This document shows, piece by piece, positions 44,369 to 56,194 of a DNA stretch of 64,000 bases. The notes below the pieces were generated by a model. That model searched no databases. It saw only the letters and a program-made list of their open reading frames with translations, and was not told the DNA's origin. This DNA is from Halomonas shengliensis (lineage in GTDB: Bacteria; Pseudomonadota; Gammaproteobacteria; Pseudomonadales; Halomonadaceae): positions 248,001-312,000 of the forward strand of contig NZ_FNIV01000001.1 in assembly GCF_900104135.1 (NCBI RefSeq), given 5' to 3'. The first letter of the stretch is position 1. Every line of letters starts with the position of its first letter. Both the position numbers and the translations under genes were made by a program.

Positions 44369-45892
44369 TCAGCGGGCGCAGGGGTCGTCCAGCAGGGCAC
44401 CCTCGCGCGGCCTAAGCCGCCGCGAGAGGGCGTCGACCGCGATGTTGAGTCCGGCGGTGACCAGCAGCAGGAAGAAGGCGACGTCGAACATCAGGTACTC
44501 GAAGCTCCCCTCGATGTAAAACCCCAGCGTCGCCACCCCCAGCATCCCCAGGATCGCCGTCTCGCGCAGGATCACCTCGGCGCGGTAGTAGAGCAGTGCC
44601 AGCAGCCCCGGGTAGAGCCGCGGCAGCAGCTCGTAGGCGTAGCGGCCCGAGGCCGGCAGCCCCGGCATGCCGGGGGAGAGGGCGTCGGCGTGGCGCGCCA
44701 CCAGGAAGGCGATCAGTGCGCCGTTGTGCAGCGCCAGGGCGAGCCAGGCGGGCAGCAGCGAGGGGCCCAGCAGCAGCAGGAAGAGGAAGGCCAGCATCAG
44801 CTCCGGGGTGGAGCGCAGCACGATCAAGAGGCCGCTGCCGGCGAGTCGTGTCACGGGGTTGCCGAAGTGGCGGCAGGCCAGCGGCCACAGCACCAGGGCC
44901 ACCGCCAGCGCCCCCACGGTGCCCAGCAGCCCCAGCAGCAGGGTGTTGCCGATGGCCGGGGCGAGTTCCGGGATGTCGGCGAACCAGGCGGCCAGGCCCG
45001 CCGCGTCGCCGGCGAGCAGCGCCGCCGGCCAGATGTCCTGGGAGACGAAGCGCCACAGCAGGGCACCGTCCACCTCGGGCCAGGGGCCCAGCAGCCAGGC
45101 GCCGCCCACCAGCAGCAGCGGGATCAGCCGCCGGTGGCTCCACCAGGGCAGGGCGGCGATCAGCAGGTAGAAGAGCCACAGTAGGGCGCCGGCCTCGTGG
45201 TAGCGCCCCTCGCGGAAGGCGGTCTCGAGGTGGAAGCCCAGGGTCGGCAGCCCCACGAAGCCGAGCAACACGCTGGCGCGCAGCCCGCACTCGAAGCGGT
45301 AGCGGGTGTAGCCGACCAGCTGGGTCCAGGCCAGCGGCAGCTCCACGTAGAAGAAGCGCGACAGCCGCCCGCTGCCTGGCGGCAGGGCGTCGCCCGGGGC
45401 GCGCGGCACCTGCTCGAGGATCTCGGCGTAGACCTTGGCGAAGATGCCGGCGTAGGGGATCGCCAGCGCCGCCAGGGCGGTGAGCGCCGAGAGCCCGAAC
45501 ACCTGCAGGAAGAGCAGCGCCCAGAACAGCTCGTGGATGGCGCGCACGAAGGCGCAACCGGCGCGCACCAGGCGCGAGCGGGCGAAGAGCAGCGCCAGCG
45601 GGATGCCCAGCACCACCCCGGCCAGGGTGCCCCACAGCGCCACCGCCACGGTGAGGCCGATGGCGGTGAGCGGCGACTCGAGCGAGCCCCAGGCGGGCCA
45701 GGCCAGGCCCAGGGCCATGCGACCCAGTTCCGCCCAGGGGTCGCGGGTGTGGATCGCCAGGTCGGCGAAGGGCATCAGCAGCACCGCCAGGGCGACCAGC
45801 CCCAGGGTGTGGCGGGCGAGACGCAGCCCGGGGGTGGCGCCGCGCCACCAGTGGCGGCCGTGCCCCAGGCGTTCGGCGAGGGCGCGGCTCAT
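44369..45892 (-). CDS. PhnE-type ABC permease, two domains fused
   Basis: The 507-residue protein contains two consecutive PhnE/BPD permease domains (about 1-260 and 270-507), each with five to six hydrophobic segments and the PhnE-like loops around FFYVELPLAWTQLVGYTRYRFE and YRAEVILRETAILGMLGV. In most phosphonate-type transporters each permease is a separate chain or homodimer. Its start overlaps the ATPase stop by four bases. The imported anion is unknown; related systems carry phosphonate, phosphite or possibly selenate. Confidence 0.85.
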   Translation of the reverse strand: MSRALAERLGHGRHWWRGATPGLRLARHTLGLVALAVLLMPFADLAIHTRDPWAELGRMALGLAWPAWGSLESPLTAIGLTVAVALWGTLAGVVLGIPLALLFARSRLVRAGCAFVRAIHELFWALLFLQVFGLSALTALAALAIPYAGIFAKVYAEILEQVPRAPGDALPPGSGRLSRFFYVELPLAWTQLVGYTRYRFECGLRASVLLGFVGLPTLGFHLETAFREGRYHEAGALLWLFYLLIAALPWWSHRRLIPLLLVGGAWLLGPWPEVDGALLWRFVSQDIWPAALLAGDAAGLAAWFADIPELAPAIGNTLLLGLLGTVGALAVALVLWPLACRHFGNPVTRLAGSGLLIVLRSTPELMLAFLFLLLLGPSLLPAWLALALHNGALIAFLVARHADALSPGMPGLPASGRYAYELLPRLYPGLLALLYYRAEVILRETAILGMLGVATLGFYIEGSFEYLMFDVAFFLLLVTAGLNIAVDALSRRLRPREGALLDDPCAR

Positions 45893-46662
45893 GGGCGGCC
45901 CCGCGAGCAGGGCAGTATCTCCGGACCGGGTGTGGAGGGTGGGTCGGGCTCGGCGTGGGCCGTGTTGGGCGAAGCGTCGGGGTAGAGGGTGTCGAGGTCG
46001 GCCAGGCTCAGGTCGGCCGCCGGGGCGTCCAGCACCAGGCGCCCATCGCGCAGCCCCCAGACGCGGTCGAAGCGCGACAGCGCCAGCTCGCGCTGGTGCA
46101 GCGCCACCACCGCGGTGGCGTGACGGGCGTCGATCAGGTCGAGCAGCCGCCACGCCTGGTGGGGGTCGACGCTGGCTACCGGCTCGTCGCCCAGGAATAC
46201 CGGCCGCCCCTGGTAGAGGGCGCGGCCGATGGCCACCCGCTGACGCTGGCCGCCGGAGAGGTGCGCCACGGGGCGCCGCTCCAGTCCCGCCAGGCCGAGC
46301 AGGGCGCACAGCTCGCCCACCTCCTGCCAGGGGCCGCGCAGCGGTCGCACCAGGTTCCAGAGGTTGGCCAGCGCCGAGCGCTCGGGCAATCGCCCCATGT
46401 AGACGTTGTGGTAGACGGCGAGCTGAGGCACCAGGCCGTGGTGCTGGGGGCACCAGGCGGCCTCGCGCCCTAGGCGGGCACGCAGGGCGGCGAGCAGGGT
46501 CGATTTGCCGGCGCCGCTCTGGCCGAGCAGCGCCACCCGCTCCCCCGGGTAGAGGCTGAGGGAGAGCCCTGGCAGCACTACGTGGTCAGCGTGGCCGAGG
46601 TCCTCGTGGACTAAGCTGACCAGCGCCTCGCCGGCCGGGAGGCCGCATTGCTCGCTCTCCAT
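45889..46662 (-). CDS. PhnC-type ABC ATPase
   Basis: The 257-residue ATPase has Walker A GQSGAGKST, signature HLSGGQRQRVAIGRALYQ, Walker B VFLGDEPVASVD and a switch His in VVALHQ, with the sequence VYHNVYMGRL typical of PhnC. The C-terminal 25 residues are Pro-rich and not part of the domain. It pairs with the fused permease and the binding protein encoded 8 bases upstream. Confidence 0.87.
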   Translation of the reverse strand: MESEQCGLPAGEALVSLVHEDLGHADHVVLPGLSLSLYPGERVALLGQSGAGKSTLLAALRARLGREAAWCPQHHGLVPQLAVYHNVYMGRLPERSALANLWNLVRPLRGPWQEVGELCALLGLAGLERRPVAHLSGGQRQRVAIGRALYQGRPVFLGDEPVASVDPHQAWRLLDLIDARHATAVVALHQRELALSRFDRVWGLRDGRLVLDAPAADLSLADLDTLYPDASPNTAHAEPDPPSTPGPEILPCSRGRP

Positions 46663-46670
46663 GGCGCGGC

Positions 46671-47534
46671 TCAGCGCAGCAGCCCGAGGGCTTCCGCGAC
46701 CTCCTCGATGGGCGCGTAGAGGGCGTTGTCGGCGGCGATGAAGCCCTCACGGGGGAAGGCGCCTAGCAGCTCGGGGTCCTCCATCTCCAGGAAGGCGGCC
46801 TGGACCTCGTCGCCGAAGCCCTCGCCGAAGCGTTCATCGGCGTCGCCGCGGATCGTCCAGTTGTAGTCGGGATACTCGGGTGTCGCCCAGATCACCGAGA
46901 CCTTGTCGGTATCCACGCGGCCGTCGGCCACCGCGGCGTCCCACACGCTGTAGTTCATCGCCCCCAGGTCCCAGGTGCCGGCCTCCACCAGGGCGATGGT
47001 GCGCGAGTGGTCACCGGAGTAGCCGACCCGGGAGAACAACGCCTCGGGGTCGGCGTCGTCGAAGCGCTGGCGCAGGAAGTGCTCCGGCATCAGCCGCCCG
47101 GAGGTGGAGGTGCGGGCACCGAAGGTGAGGCTCATGCCCTCGATCGCCTCGGGCAGCGTCTCGGCCCGCTCGAGCCCGGTGGACTCGTGGGCGATGAAGT
47201 AGCTCTGGAAGCGGGCGTCCTCGCTGCCCTGGGCGATGGCCCGCGAGCCCGGCACCAGGCGACGCGCCTGGACGCCGGAGAGGCCACCGAACCAGGCCAG
47301 CTGTACCTGGTCGTTGCGGAAGGCGGTCACGGCGGCGCCGTAGGACTTCACCGGCACGTACTCCACCTCCACGCCGAGGCGCTCCTCGAGGTAGTCCGCC
47401 ACCTTGCCGAAGCGCTCCACCAGGCGCGCTTGGTCCTCGTCGGGGATGGCGGTGAAGCGGAAGGTCTCGGCCGCCGCGCCCTGGGCGGCGAACAGCGGCA
47501 GGGCGAGGGCGGCGAGGAGGGCGATCCGGCGCAT
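46671..47534 (-). CDS. PhnD-type phosphonate/oxyanion binding protein
   Basis: The 287-residue protein has a signal peptide (MRRIALLAALALPLFAAQGAAA) and the PhnD pattern: FTAIPDEDQARLVERFGKVADYLEERLG, VPVKSYGAAVTAFRNDQVQLAWFGGLSGVQA, and STSGRLMPEHFLR with Ser/Thr residues that bind the anion. Proteins like this are sometimes labelled putative selenate-binding; the ligand is not proven. It is the first gene of the phnDCE-like operon. Confidence 0.87.
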   Translation of the reverse strand: MRRIALLAALALPLFAAQGAAAETFRFTAIPDEDQARLVERFGKVADYLEERLGVEVEYVPVKSYGAAVTAFRNDQVQLAWFGGLSGVQARRLVPGSRAIAQGSEDARFQSYFIAHESTGLERAETLPEAIEGMSLTFGARTSTSGRLMPEHFLRQRFDDADPEALFSRVGYSGDHSRTIALVEAGTWDLGAMNYSVWDAAVADGRVDTDKVSVIWATPEYPDYNWTIRGDADERFGEGFGDEVQAAFLEMEDPELLGAFPREGFIAADNALYAPIEEVAEALGLLR

Positions 47535-47633
47535 GGTGTGGCTCCTGGAAGAAGTGAGGCGGCTATTGTTCCCCTCTCGGCCGGGCCTGGCAAGGGCAGG
47601 CCCGGCCGACGGCAGGTAGGCGGGCGTGGGTAC

Positions 47634-47646
47634 GTAAACTTACCAA
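47634..47646. promoter_or_regulatory. HexR-like site upstream of the sodium symporter gene
   Basis: GTAAACTTACCAA; its reverse complement, TTGGTAAGTTTAC, is identical to the site at 50665-50677 before zwf. It lies 141 bases before the symporter ATG, in an unusually AT-rich stretch. Confidence 0.6.
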
Positions 47647-47786
47647 TATTAATGGCGAAACTTCGACCAAGGTCGGGTATTTCACACGATTCAGGTGGCT
47701 AGAATGTCGTGATCATTTCAATGTCAGACATGGCCGGTCGTGCGCCGCCCGGCCGGCCCACCCAAACCGACTCGAAGGAGTCTCCC

Positions 47787-49385
47787 ATGCACGCCCTCAC
47801 CCTGGCGTCCTTCCTGTTCTTCACGGGGCTGGTCGCCTTCATCACCTGGCGCATCACGCGCCGCGACGACCACTCGAGCACCAGCGGCTACTTCCTGGCC
47901 GGGCGCACCCTGACCTTCCCGCTGATCGCCGGCTCGCTGCTGATGACCAACCTCTCCACCGAGCAGATGGTGGGCCTCAACGGCGCCGCCTTCGCCGATG
48001 GCCTCTCGGTGATGGCCTGGGAGGTGGTGGCGGTGATCGCCCTGGTGGCGCTGGCGCTGTTCTTCCTGCCGCGCTTCTTGAGAAGCGGTATCGCCACCCT
48101 GCCGCAGCTGCTGGAGATCCGCTTCGACCGCGGCACCCAGCTGATCACCAACGTGATCTTCCTGATCGCCTACGCGGTGATCCTGCTGCCGATCATCCTC
48201 TACTCCGGCGCCATGGGGCTGCAGGGCATGCTCGACCTGCAGGGGCTGACCGGCATCCAGTCGCCCACGGTGCTGCTGTGGCTCACCGTCTGGGTGGTGG
48301 GCATCATCGGCGCCATCTACGCGCTGTTCGGCGGCCTGCGTACCGTCGCCGTCTCCGACACCCTGAACGGCGTGGGGCTGCTGGTGGGCGGCTTCGTCAT
48401 CGTCTACTTCGGCCTGCAGGCGGTCAGCGATGGCGGCGGGGTGCTGGAGGGCTGGAACCTCCTCAAGGAGAGCCATCCGGAGAAGCTCAATTCCATCGGC
48501 GGCGCCGAGCAGCAGGTGCCCTTCTTTACCCTGTTCACCGGTGTCTTCCTGATCAACGTCTTCTATTGGACCACCAACCAGCAGATCATCCAGCGCACCT
48601 TCGCCGCCAGGAACCTGGCGGAAGGGCAGAAGGGGGTGCTGCTGACCGGCTTCTTCAAGCTGCTCGGGCCGCTCTACCTGGTGCTGCCGGGGATCATCGC
48701 CTACCACCTCTATGCCGACCAGGGCGTGCGCGCCGACGAGGCCTACGGCCAGCTGGTGTTCAACGTGTTGCCGCCCTACCTCACCGGCTTCTTCGCCGCG
48801 GTGATGGTGGGCGCCATCCTGTCGTCGTTCAACTCGGCGCTCAACAGCACCACCACCATCTTCAGCCTCGGCATCTACAAGGGCGTGCTCAACAAGGACG
48901 CCAGCGAGGAGCAGGTGGTGAGGTCGGGCAAGGTGTTCGGCTGGATCATGGCTGCCGTCACCATGATCATCGCCCCACTGCTGGCCGGCCAGGAGAGCCT
49001 GTTCGGCTACCTGCAGAAGATGAACGCCATCTACTTCATTCCGATCCTGGCGGTGGTGGTGGTCGGCCTGCTGACTCGCCGGGTGCCGCCCATGGCCGCC
49101 AAGATCGCCCTGGTGGGCGGCTGCCTGCTGATCGCCGCGGGGTACTTCGTGCCGCCCTTCAACAGGCTGCCGGTGATCATGCACGAGTTCCACTTCGTGG
49201 CGCTGGTGTTCGTGCTGCTGGTGGCGCTGATGCTGCTGATCGGCAAGCTGCGTCCGCGCGAGACCCCCTGGGTCCACGAGGACGTCCAGGCGGTGGATCT
49301 CACCCCCTGGAGGGGTGCGGTGCCGGTGGGCAGCGTGCTGGTGGTGCTGGTGGTGATCATCTACGCCGCCTTCGCCGGCGCCTGA
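47787..49385 (+). CDS. Sodium:solute symporter (SGLT-like, SLC5 family)
   Basis: The 532-residue membrane protein has about 14 hydrophobic segments. SSS signatures include [30 protein letters not shown] near the N-terminus and [30 protein letters not shown] in the middle, like bacterial glucose/galactose symporters such as SglT. The sugar is inferred. Start 47787 has GAAGGAG 7 bases upstream; the frame is open to 47709 without a ribosome site. The HexR-like site upstream suggests co-regulation with the Entner-Doudoroff genes. Confidence 0.87.
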   Translation: MHALTLASFLFFTGLVAFITWRITRRDDHSSTSGYFLAGRTLTFPLIAGSLLMTNLSTEQMVGLNGAAFADGLSVMAWEVVAVIALVALALFFLPRFLRSGIATLPQLLEIRFDRGTQLITNVIFLIAYAVILLPIILYSGAMGLQGMLDLQGLTGIQSPTVLLWLTVWVVGIIGAIYALFGGLRTVAVSDTLNGVGLLVGGFVIVYFGLQAVSDGGGVLEGWNLLKESHPEKLNSIGGAEQQVPFFTLFTGVFLINVFYWTTNQQIIQRTFAARNLAEGQKGVLLTGFFKLLGPLYLVLPGIIAYHLYADQGVRADEAYGQLVFNVLPPYLTGFFAAVMVGAILSSFNSALNSTTTIFSLGIYKGVLNKDASEEQVVRSGKVFGWIMAAVTMIIAPLLAGQESLFGYLQKMNAIYFIPILAVVVVGLLTRRVPPMAAKIALVGGCLLIAAGYFVPPFNRLPVIMHEFHFVALVFVLLVALMLLIGKLRPRETPWVHEDVQAVDLTPWRGAVPVGSVLVVLVVIIYAAFAGA

Positions 49386-49460
49386 GGAGAGCCACCGCCC
49401 CGCCGGGTGCCCGCTGGGGTGGTGGCATAAAGGCTGTCGTAGGAAGCACCGCTCTAGGCT

Positions 49461-49665
49461 TTCCCGGCGACAGGCCCCGGAGCGCCGGACCGTCGATGGG
49501 GCGCTGTGAACCCGTCCCTGGGCGCTACCGATGCCCTGCTGCGCTCTCGCGTCCTGCTCCGCTTGCAGGTCCGGTGCTGGCCATCCATGGCCAGCCCGTT
49601 CGGAGCAGTGCTCCTCACCCCTGGCATAGGACCCCCTCTTCGGTCTGTCCCCGGCGCCTTTCGCT
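49461..49665. repeat. Dispersed intergenic repeat, copy B, with internal insert
   Basis: The symporter-hexR gap contains GGGCGCTGTGAACCCGTCCC and following bases (49498-49535), matching the reverse complement of 844-881, and the partner part at about 49616-49640. In copy A the two parts are adjacent; here about 80 bases separate them, including the small palindrome GCTGGCCATCCATGGCCAGC. The gap otherwise holds no gene. Confidence 0.7.
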
Positions 49666-49683
49666 ATCGCGACATGACTAACG

Positions 49684-50538
49684 TTAGCCGCTGGGGTAGC
49701 GGGTCTCCTTGAGGCTGTCCTTGATCTTCTTGAGGTGGCCCAGGAAGTCCTCGCCGCGGCGCAGGGTCACTCCGGTGGCCAGCACGTCGATCAGCGCCAG
49801 CTGGATCATCCGCGAGGTCATCGGCATGAAGTGGTCGGTGTCCTCGTGGGTGGCGACCTCCAGGGTCTCGCTGCACTCCCTGGCCAGCGGCGAGTCCGGG
49901 GCGGTGATGCCCAGTACCACGGCGCCGCTCTCCCGGGCCAGTCGGGCGATGTCCACCAGCTCGCGGGTGCGTCCGGTCCAGGAGATGATCACCACCACGT
50001 CGCCGGTGCGGCAGGTGGAAGCCACCATGCGCTGCATCAGCACGTCGACGTAGGCGGTCACCGGCAGGTTGAAGCGGAAGAACTTGTGCTGGGCATCCTG
50101 GGCCACGGCGCCGGAGGCGCCCAGGCCGAAGAAGTGGATCTGCTTGGCCTGGATCAGGTAGTCCACCACCCGCTCGATGCGCTTGGGGTCGGTCTGGCGG
50201 CGCGCCTCGTCCAGCGCGGCGATGGTGGCGCCGAAGATCTTCTGGGTATAGTCGGCGGCGTTGTCGTCGGGTTCCACCGCCTGGCTGACGTAGGGGGTGC
50301 CGCCGGCCAGGCTCTGGGCCAGCTTGATCTTGAAGTCGGGGTAGCCCTTGGCCTCGAAGCTGCGACAGAAGCGGTTGACGGTGGGCTCGCTTACCGAGGC
50401 GGCCTGGGCCAGGGTGGCGATGCTCATGCCGGTGGCGGCGGCCGGGTCGGCCAGGATGACGTCGGCGACCTTGCGCTCCGAGCGGTTGAGGTCGTCCAGG
50501 CGCTGGCGGATGCGGTCGAGCAGGTCGTGACGGGCCAT
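49684..50538 (-). CDS. hexR: HexR-type transcriptional regulator (RpiR family)
   Basis: The 284-residue protein has an N-terminal RpiR helix-turn-helix (about 1-80, [34 protein letters not shown]) and a C-terminal SIS sugar-phosphate domain (about 125-260, [23 protein letters not shown]). HexR proteins bind 2-keto-3-deoxy-6-phosphogluconate, which releases them from DNA. It is divergent from zwf-pgl-eda, the usual arrangement. Two HexR-like sites are in the shared promoter region. Confidence 0.92.
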   Translation of the reverse strand: MARHDLLDRIRQRLDDLNRSERKVADVILADPAAATGMSIATLAQAASVSEPTVNRFCRSFEAKGYPDFKIKLAQSLAGGTPYVSQAVEPDDNAADYTQKIFGATIAALDEARRQTDPKRIERVVDYLIQAKQIHFFGLGASGAVAQDAQHKFFRFNLPVTAYVDVLMQRMVASTCRTGDVVVIISWTGRTRELVDIARLARESGAVVLGITAPDSPLARECSETLEVATHEDTDHFMPMTSRMIQLALIDVLATGVTLRRGEDFLGHLKKIKDSLKETRYPSG

Positions 50539-50664
50539 GATCGAGGGGCGGTCTCCGGTGGCTGGGCGTTGACGGTCGATGTGGTGATTTAACTACATGG
50601 TGGCGGGTATCCTAGCTTGGGCCGTGATGCCAAACCAGCATGGTGCCCCGTGCGTGGCATTATT

Positions 50665-50729
50665 TTGGTAAGTTTACTCAAATAACTTGTGTTTTCAGGC
50701 GAAGAGCAGTATTTTTTTGGTAAGTTAAC
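50665..50729. promoter_or_regulatory. Two HexR-like sites in the hexR-zwf promoter region
   Basis: TTGGTAAGTTTAC at 50665-50677 and TTGGTAAGTTAAC at 50717-50729, in direct repeat 52 bases apart, in a short AT-rich stretch. The second ends 15 bases before the zwf ATG and would block initiation when bound. Confidence 0.65.
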
Positions 50730-50744
50730 AATATGGGGTCGCAG

Positions 50745-52238
<1,494 letters not shown>

Positions 52239-52239
52239 G

Positions 52240-52908
<669 letters not shown>

Positions 52909-52926
52909 ACACCTGGAGACGACGAC

Positions 52927-53589
52927 ATGAGCATCGACAAGCAGCTGCCCTCGACCCGCACCACCGAGCTGGACAGCATCTGCCTCAAGGCGGAGGTGAT
53001 CCCGGTGCTGGCCATCCAGCGCGTCGAGGACGCGGTGCCCCTGGCCACCGCCCTCGTCGAGGGCGGCCTCAGCGTGCTGGAGGTGACCCTGCGCACCGAC
53101 TGCGCCCTGGAGGCGATCCGCCGCATCAAGGCGGCGCTGCCCCAGGCCAGCATCGGGGTGGGCACCGTGCTGACCCCGGCCCAGTACCGCCAGGCCGAGC
53201 AGGCCGGCGCCGACTTCGTGGTCACCCCCGGCACCACCGAGGCGCTGTTCCGTTACGGCGTGGGCAGCCCGGTGCCCATGCTGCCCGGGGTGGCCACCGT
53301 CTCCGAGCTGATGACCGGCTGGCAGTATGGCTATCGCCGCTTCAAGTTCTTCCCCGCTGAGGCGAGCGGCGGCGTCAAGGCGCTCAAGGCCTTCGCCGGC
53401 CCGCTGCCGGAGGCGCGCTTCTGCCCCACCGGCGGCATCAACCTGGACAACGCCGAGGACTACCTGGCGCTCAAGAACGTGATGTGCGTGGGCGGCTCCT
53501 GGCTGACGCCGGCGTCGCTGGTCGAGGCGGAGGACTGGAACGGCATCCGCCAGCTGGCCCGCGAGGTGGCCGAGCGCTACCACCACTGA
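52927..53589 (+). CDS. eda: KDPG aldolase
   Basis: The 220-residue class I aldolase splits 2-keto-3-deoxy-6-phosphogluconate to pyruvate and glyceraldehyde 3-phosphate. It has EVTLRT with the catalytic Glu, GVGTVLTPAQ, FVVTPGTT and the Schiff-base lysine in RRFKFFPAE. GGAGACGACG precedes the ATG. No edd (phosphogluconate dehydratase) is in the window, so that enzyme must be encoded elsewhere. Confidence 0.95.
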   Translation: MSIDKQLPSTRTTELDSICLKAEVIPVLAIQRVEDAVPLATALVEGGLSVLEVTLRTDCALEAIRRIKAALPQASIGVGTVLTPAQYRQAEQAGADFVVTPGTTEALFRYGVGSPVPMLPGVATVSELMTGWQYGYRRFKFFPAEASGGVKALKAFAGPLPEARFCPTGGINLDNAEDYLALKNVMCVGGSWLTPASLVEAEDWNGIRQLAREVAERYHH

Positions 53590-53640
53590 GCGTCGTGTTT
53601 CCCGTGTGCTCTCTCGACAGCCAGTCGCTGTCGCCTTTCA

Positions 53641-53666
53641 CCCGGCCCTCGCGGCCGGGTTTTTTT
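53641..53666 (+). terminator. Rho-independent terminator after eda
   Basis: CCCGGCC and GGCCGGG form a 7-bp stem with a CTCGC loop followed by seven T residues. It lies between eda and the convergent lactonase gene. Confidence 0.88.
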
Positions 53667-53686
53667 GGGGCAGTGTCGGCGGACGC

Positions 53687-54571
53687 CTATGCCAGCCGCA
53701 GCGGTGGCTCGGCGAGGCCGGTCACGCCCGTCTCGGCGACGAACAGTGCGCCGGCCAGGGGCTCGGTGGCCAGCGCCTCGGCGGAGAGCCCCTCCCGGGC
53801 GGTGGTGATATAGAGGCGTTCGAGGTCGGCCCCGGCGAAGGCGGGGCAGGAGGGCTGTGAAACCGGCAGCCTGACCTCGGCGACCACGCGGCCGTCGTGG
53901 TCCAGGCGCACCACCCGGCCGGCGCCCCACAGGGCGAGCCAGAGGTGGCCCTCGGCATCCACCACGGCGCCGTCGGGGTTGCCGGGGGTGGCCGAGAAGT
54001 CGGCCCAGGGCACCGGGTCACCCACCGGCCAGCCGTTGCGGTCCAGCGCCCAGCGCATCACCACCCCGGTCGGAGTGTCGGTGAACCAGGCGAACTCGCC
54101 GCCCGGCGAGAAGCACAGCGCGTTGGGGATGGTGAGCCCGGTGCGCAGCGTCACCAGCTCACCGCGATGCAGGCGGTAGAGGCGGCCGGCGCCGGGCTCG
54201 GCCCCCTTGCCCATGCTGGAGAGCCACAGGCTGCCGTGGCGGTCGACCCGGGCGTCGTTGCTGCGCGTGCGCGGGTTGTCGGCCTCGAAGTCGCAGAGGG
54301 GGACCTCGAGCCCGCCCGCCGGATCGAGACGGCTCAGGCGATCCTCGCCCACCAGTAGCAGGCCGCCATCCTCGCAGGGAGCGGCCAGTGAGACCATGCG
54401 CTCGAGCTCGTGGTGCCCGGTGGCGCCGGAGGCGACCTCTAGCCAGTGCAGCCGGCGGCCGAGGATGTCGCACCAGGTGAGGCGCCCGCTGGCGACGTGC
54501 CACTGGGGGCCTTCGCCCAGCGCGCAGCGGCTCTCCACGGCGAGTTCGGCTGGGACGCTGGGCAGGCTCAT
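53687..54571 (-). CDS. SMP-30/gluconolactonase family sugar lactonase
   Basis: The 294-residue beta-propeller has the SMP-30 pattern: LGEGPQW with the metal-binding Glu, NDARVDRHGSLW with Asn/Asp ligands, and GNPDGAVVDAEGHLW. It would hydrolyse galactono- or gluconolactone. Its start overlaps the stop of the aldolase gene by four bases. It is the last gene of the galactonate operon. Confidence 0.88.
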   Translation of the reverse strand: MSLPSVPAELAVESRCALGEGPQWHVASGRLTWCDILGRRLHWLEVASGATGHHELERMVSLAAPCEDGGLLLVGEDRLSRLDPAGGLEVPLCDFEADNPRTRSNDARVDRHGSLWLSSMGKGAEPGAGRLYRLHRGELVTLRTGLTIPNALCFSPGGEFAWFTDTPTGVVMRWALDRNGWPVGDPVPWADFSATPGNPDGAVVDAEGHLWLALWGAGRVVRLDHDGRVVAEVRLPVSQPSCPAFAGADLERLYITTAREGLSAEALATEPLAGALFVAETGVTGLAEPPLRLA

Positions 54572-55179
54572 GCCTCGCCTCCCGCGGCGCGCCAGGCCGC
54601 CACCAGTGCCCGGGCCTGCTCGGCCACCTGCGCCGGCGCCTGGCCGGGCCGGTAGAGGGCGCCACCGAGGCCCGCGCCATCCACCCCGGCGGCGCGCCAG
54701 TCGGCGAAGTTCGCCTCGCCGATGCCGCCCACCGCGTAGAGCCGGGTACCGGCCGGTAGCACGGCGCGCACCGCCTGCATCCCGGCGAGCCCCACCTGCA
54801 CGGCGGGGAAGAGCTTGAGGCCGCTGGCGCCGGCGTCCAGGGCATCGAAGGCCTCGGAGGGGGTGACCACCCCCGGCCAGCTCTCCATGCCCAGGCGCCT
54901 GGTCGCCTCGATCACCGCCGGGCGGCAGTTGGGCGAGACGACCAGGCGCCCGCCGGCGGCGTGGACCTCGCGCACCTGGTCGGGGGTAAGCACGGTGCCG
55001 GCGCCGACCCGGGCGCGTTCGCCCAGGGCGTCGGTCAGGCGGCGGATGCTCTCCAGTGGCTCGGGGGAGTTGAGCGGCACCTCCAGGGTGGTGATGCCGG
55101 CGGCGAGTACCGCCTCGCCCACCGCCACCGCCTCCTCGGGGGTGACGCCGCGCAGGATGCCGATCAGGGGCAGGGTCAT
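54568..55179 (-). CDS. dgoA: 2-dehydro-3-deoxy-6-phosphogalactonate aldolase
   Basis: The 203-residue class I aldolase has PLIGILRGVTPEEA, TLEVPLNSP with the catalytic Glu, GAGTVLTPDQV and the Schiff-base lysine in GLKLFPA. The N-terminal ILRG and LNSP are characteristic of DgoA rather than Eda. It cleaves KDPGal to pyruvate and glyceraldehyde 3-phosphate. ATG 55179 has GGAG upstream; the frame is open to 55230 inside the kinase gene. It lies after dgoK. Confidence 0.92.
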   Translation of the reverse strand: MTLPLIGILRGVTPEEAVAVGEAVLAAGITTLEVPLNSPEPLESIRRLTDALGERARVGAGTVLTPDQVREVHAAGGRLVVSPNCRPAVIEATRRLGMESWPGVVTPSEAFDALDAGASGLKLFPAVQVGLAGMQAVRAVLPAGTRLYAVGGIGEANFADWRAAGVDGAGLGGALYRPGQAPAQVAEQARALVAAWRAAGGEA

Positions 55180-55201
55180 GGCAAGGTCTCCAGCATGGGA
55201 A

Positions 55202-56194
55202 TCAGTCACCCTCGGCGGGGCCGAGGGCATCGTGGGCCAGGCGCAGGCCGGCGAGCACGGCGGCCTCGCCGTCCAGGCAGCGGCTCTCGCGGCCCAGGGC
55301 GTCCAGCGCCAGGGCGTAGCGCGCGCAGAGCGACGCGCCGCCGATCAGGGTGACCGGGCCTGCCGCGGCGCCGTCCTCGGTGTCGAGGATGCCGGCGAGC
55401 TCCAGGCCGATGGTCAGCCCCGAGAGGCGCGTGGCGAGTCGGCTGGCGCGCGCCGGCCCGCGGGGCAGGCGGGGGTCGAGGAGGTCGGCGGCGCGCAGCC
55501 CGAAGAGCTTCGCCGAGTAGGCGGCGGGGGCCGAGCGGATCTCGCGCACCGCCGCCACGAAGGCGTCACGGCAGCCCGGGTCGTCGAGGTCATCGTCGCC
55601 CTGCGCCAGGGAGTGCTTGAGCACCGACTGGCGGGCGAGCAGCGCGAAGAGCTCGCCGGTGAGGCAGGTGGTGAAGCGGGTGACCGCGCCGGCCTCGAGC
55701 CTTGCCCACTTGGCGTGGGTGCCGGGCAGGCAGGCCAGGCCCGCGACGCCGGGTTCGCGGGCCACCAGCCCCGCCAGCTGGGTCTCCTCGCCGCGCATCA
55801 CGTCGAAGGCGCGCCCGCCCTCGTCGGCGGTCTGGCACAGGCCCGGCAGCAGCGCCACCGCGAGCCTGGGGTCGGCCACCGCCGGCGCCACCGCGCCCCG
55901 GGCGAGAGCCCCCAGGCGGGTCGGCACCGGCAAGTAGGCGGCCTCGCGCCAACCCTGGCGGGCGCCGGCCATGCCGCAGATGCGCACCGGCACGCGCCCC
56001 GTGGCGGGCAGCCAGTCGCCGATCACCCGCAGCAGCTCGGCCTCGTAGTCGTCGGGGGCCAGGGCGAGCATGCCGTGCCCGGAGCCGGCGCGGGCCAGCA
56101 CCTCGCCCCGGGCGTCCAGCGCCCAGGCGCGCAGGTTGCTGGAGCCCCAGTCCACCGCGACCCAGGCCAGCCGGCTCTCGACGGCGGCGCTCAT
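55202..56194 (-). CDS. dgoK: 2-dehydro-3-deoxygalactonokinase
   Basis: The 330-residue sugar kinase has VAVDWGSSNLRAWALD (ATP-binding phosphate 1 loop), ICGMAGARQGW, CLPGTHAKWA and LIGGASLCARY of the DgoK family. It phosphorylates 2-keto-3-deoxygalactonate. The start overlaps the SDR stop by four bases. Confidence 0.92.
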   Translation of the reverse strand: MSAAVESRLAWVAVDWGSSNLRAWALDARGEVLARAGSGHGMLALAPDDYEAELLRVIGDWLPATGRVPVRICGMAGARQGWREAAYLPVPTRLGALARGAVAPAVADPRLAVALLPGLCQTADEGGRAFDVMRGEETQLAGLVAREPGVAGLACLPGTHAKWARLEAGAVTRFTTCLTGELFALLARQSVLKHSLAQGDDDLDDPGCRDAFVAAVREIRSAPAAYSAKLFGLRAADLLDPRLPRGPARASRLATRLSGLTIGLELAGILDTEDGAAAGPVTLIGGASLCARYALALDALGRESRCLDGEAAVLAGLRLAHDALGPAEGD

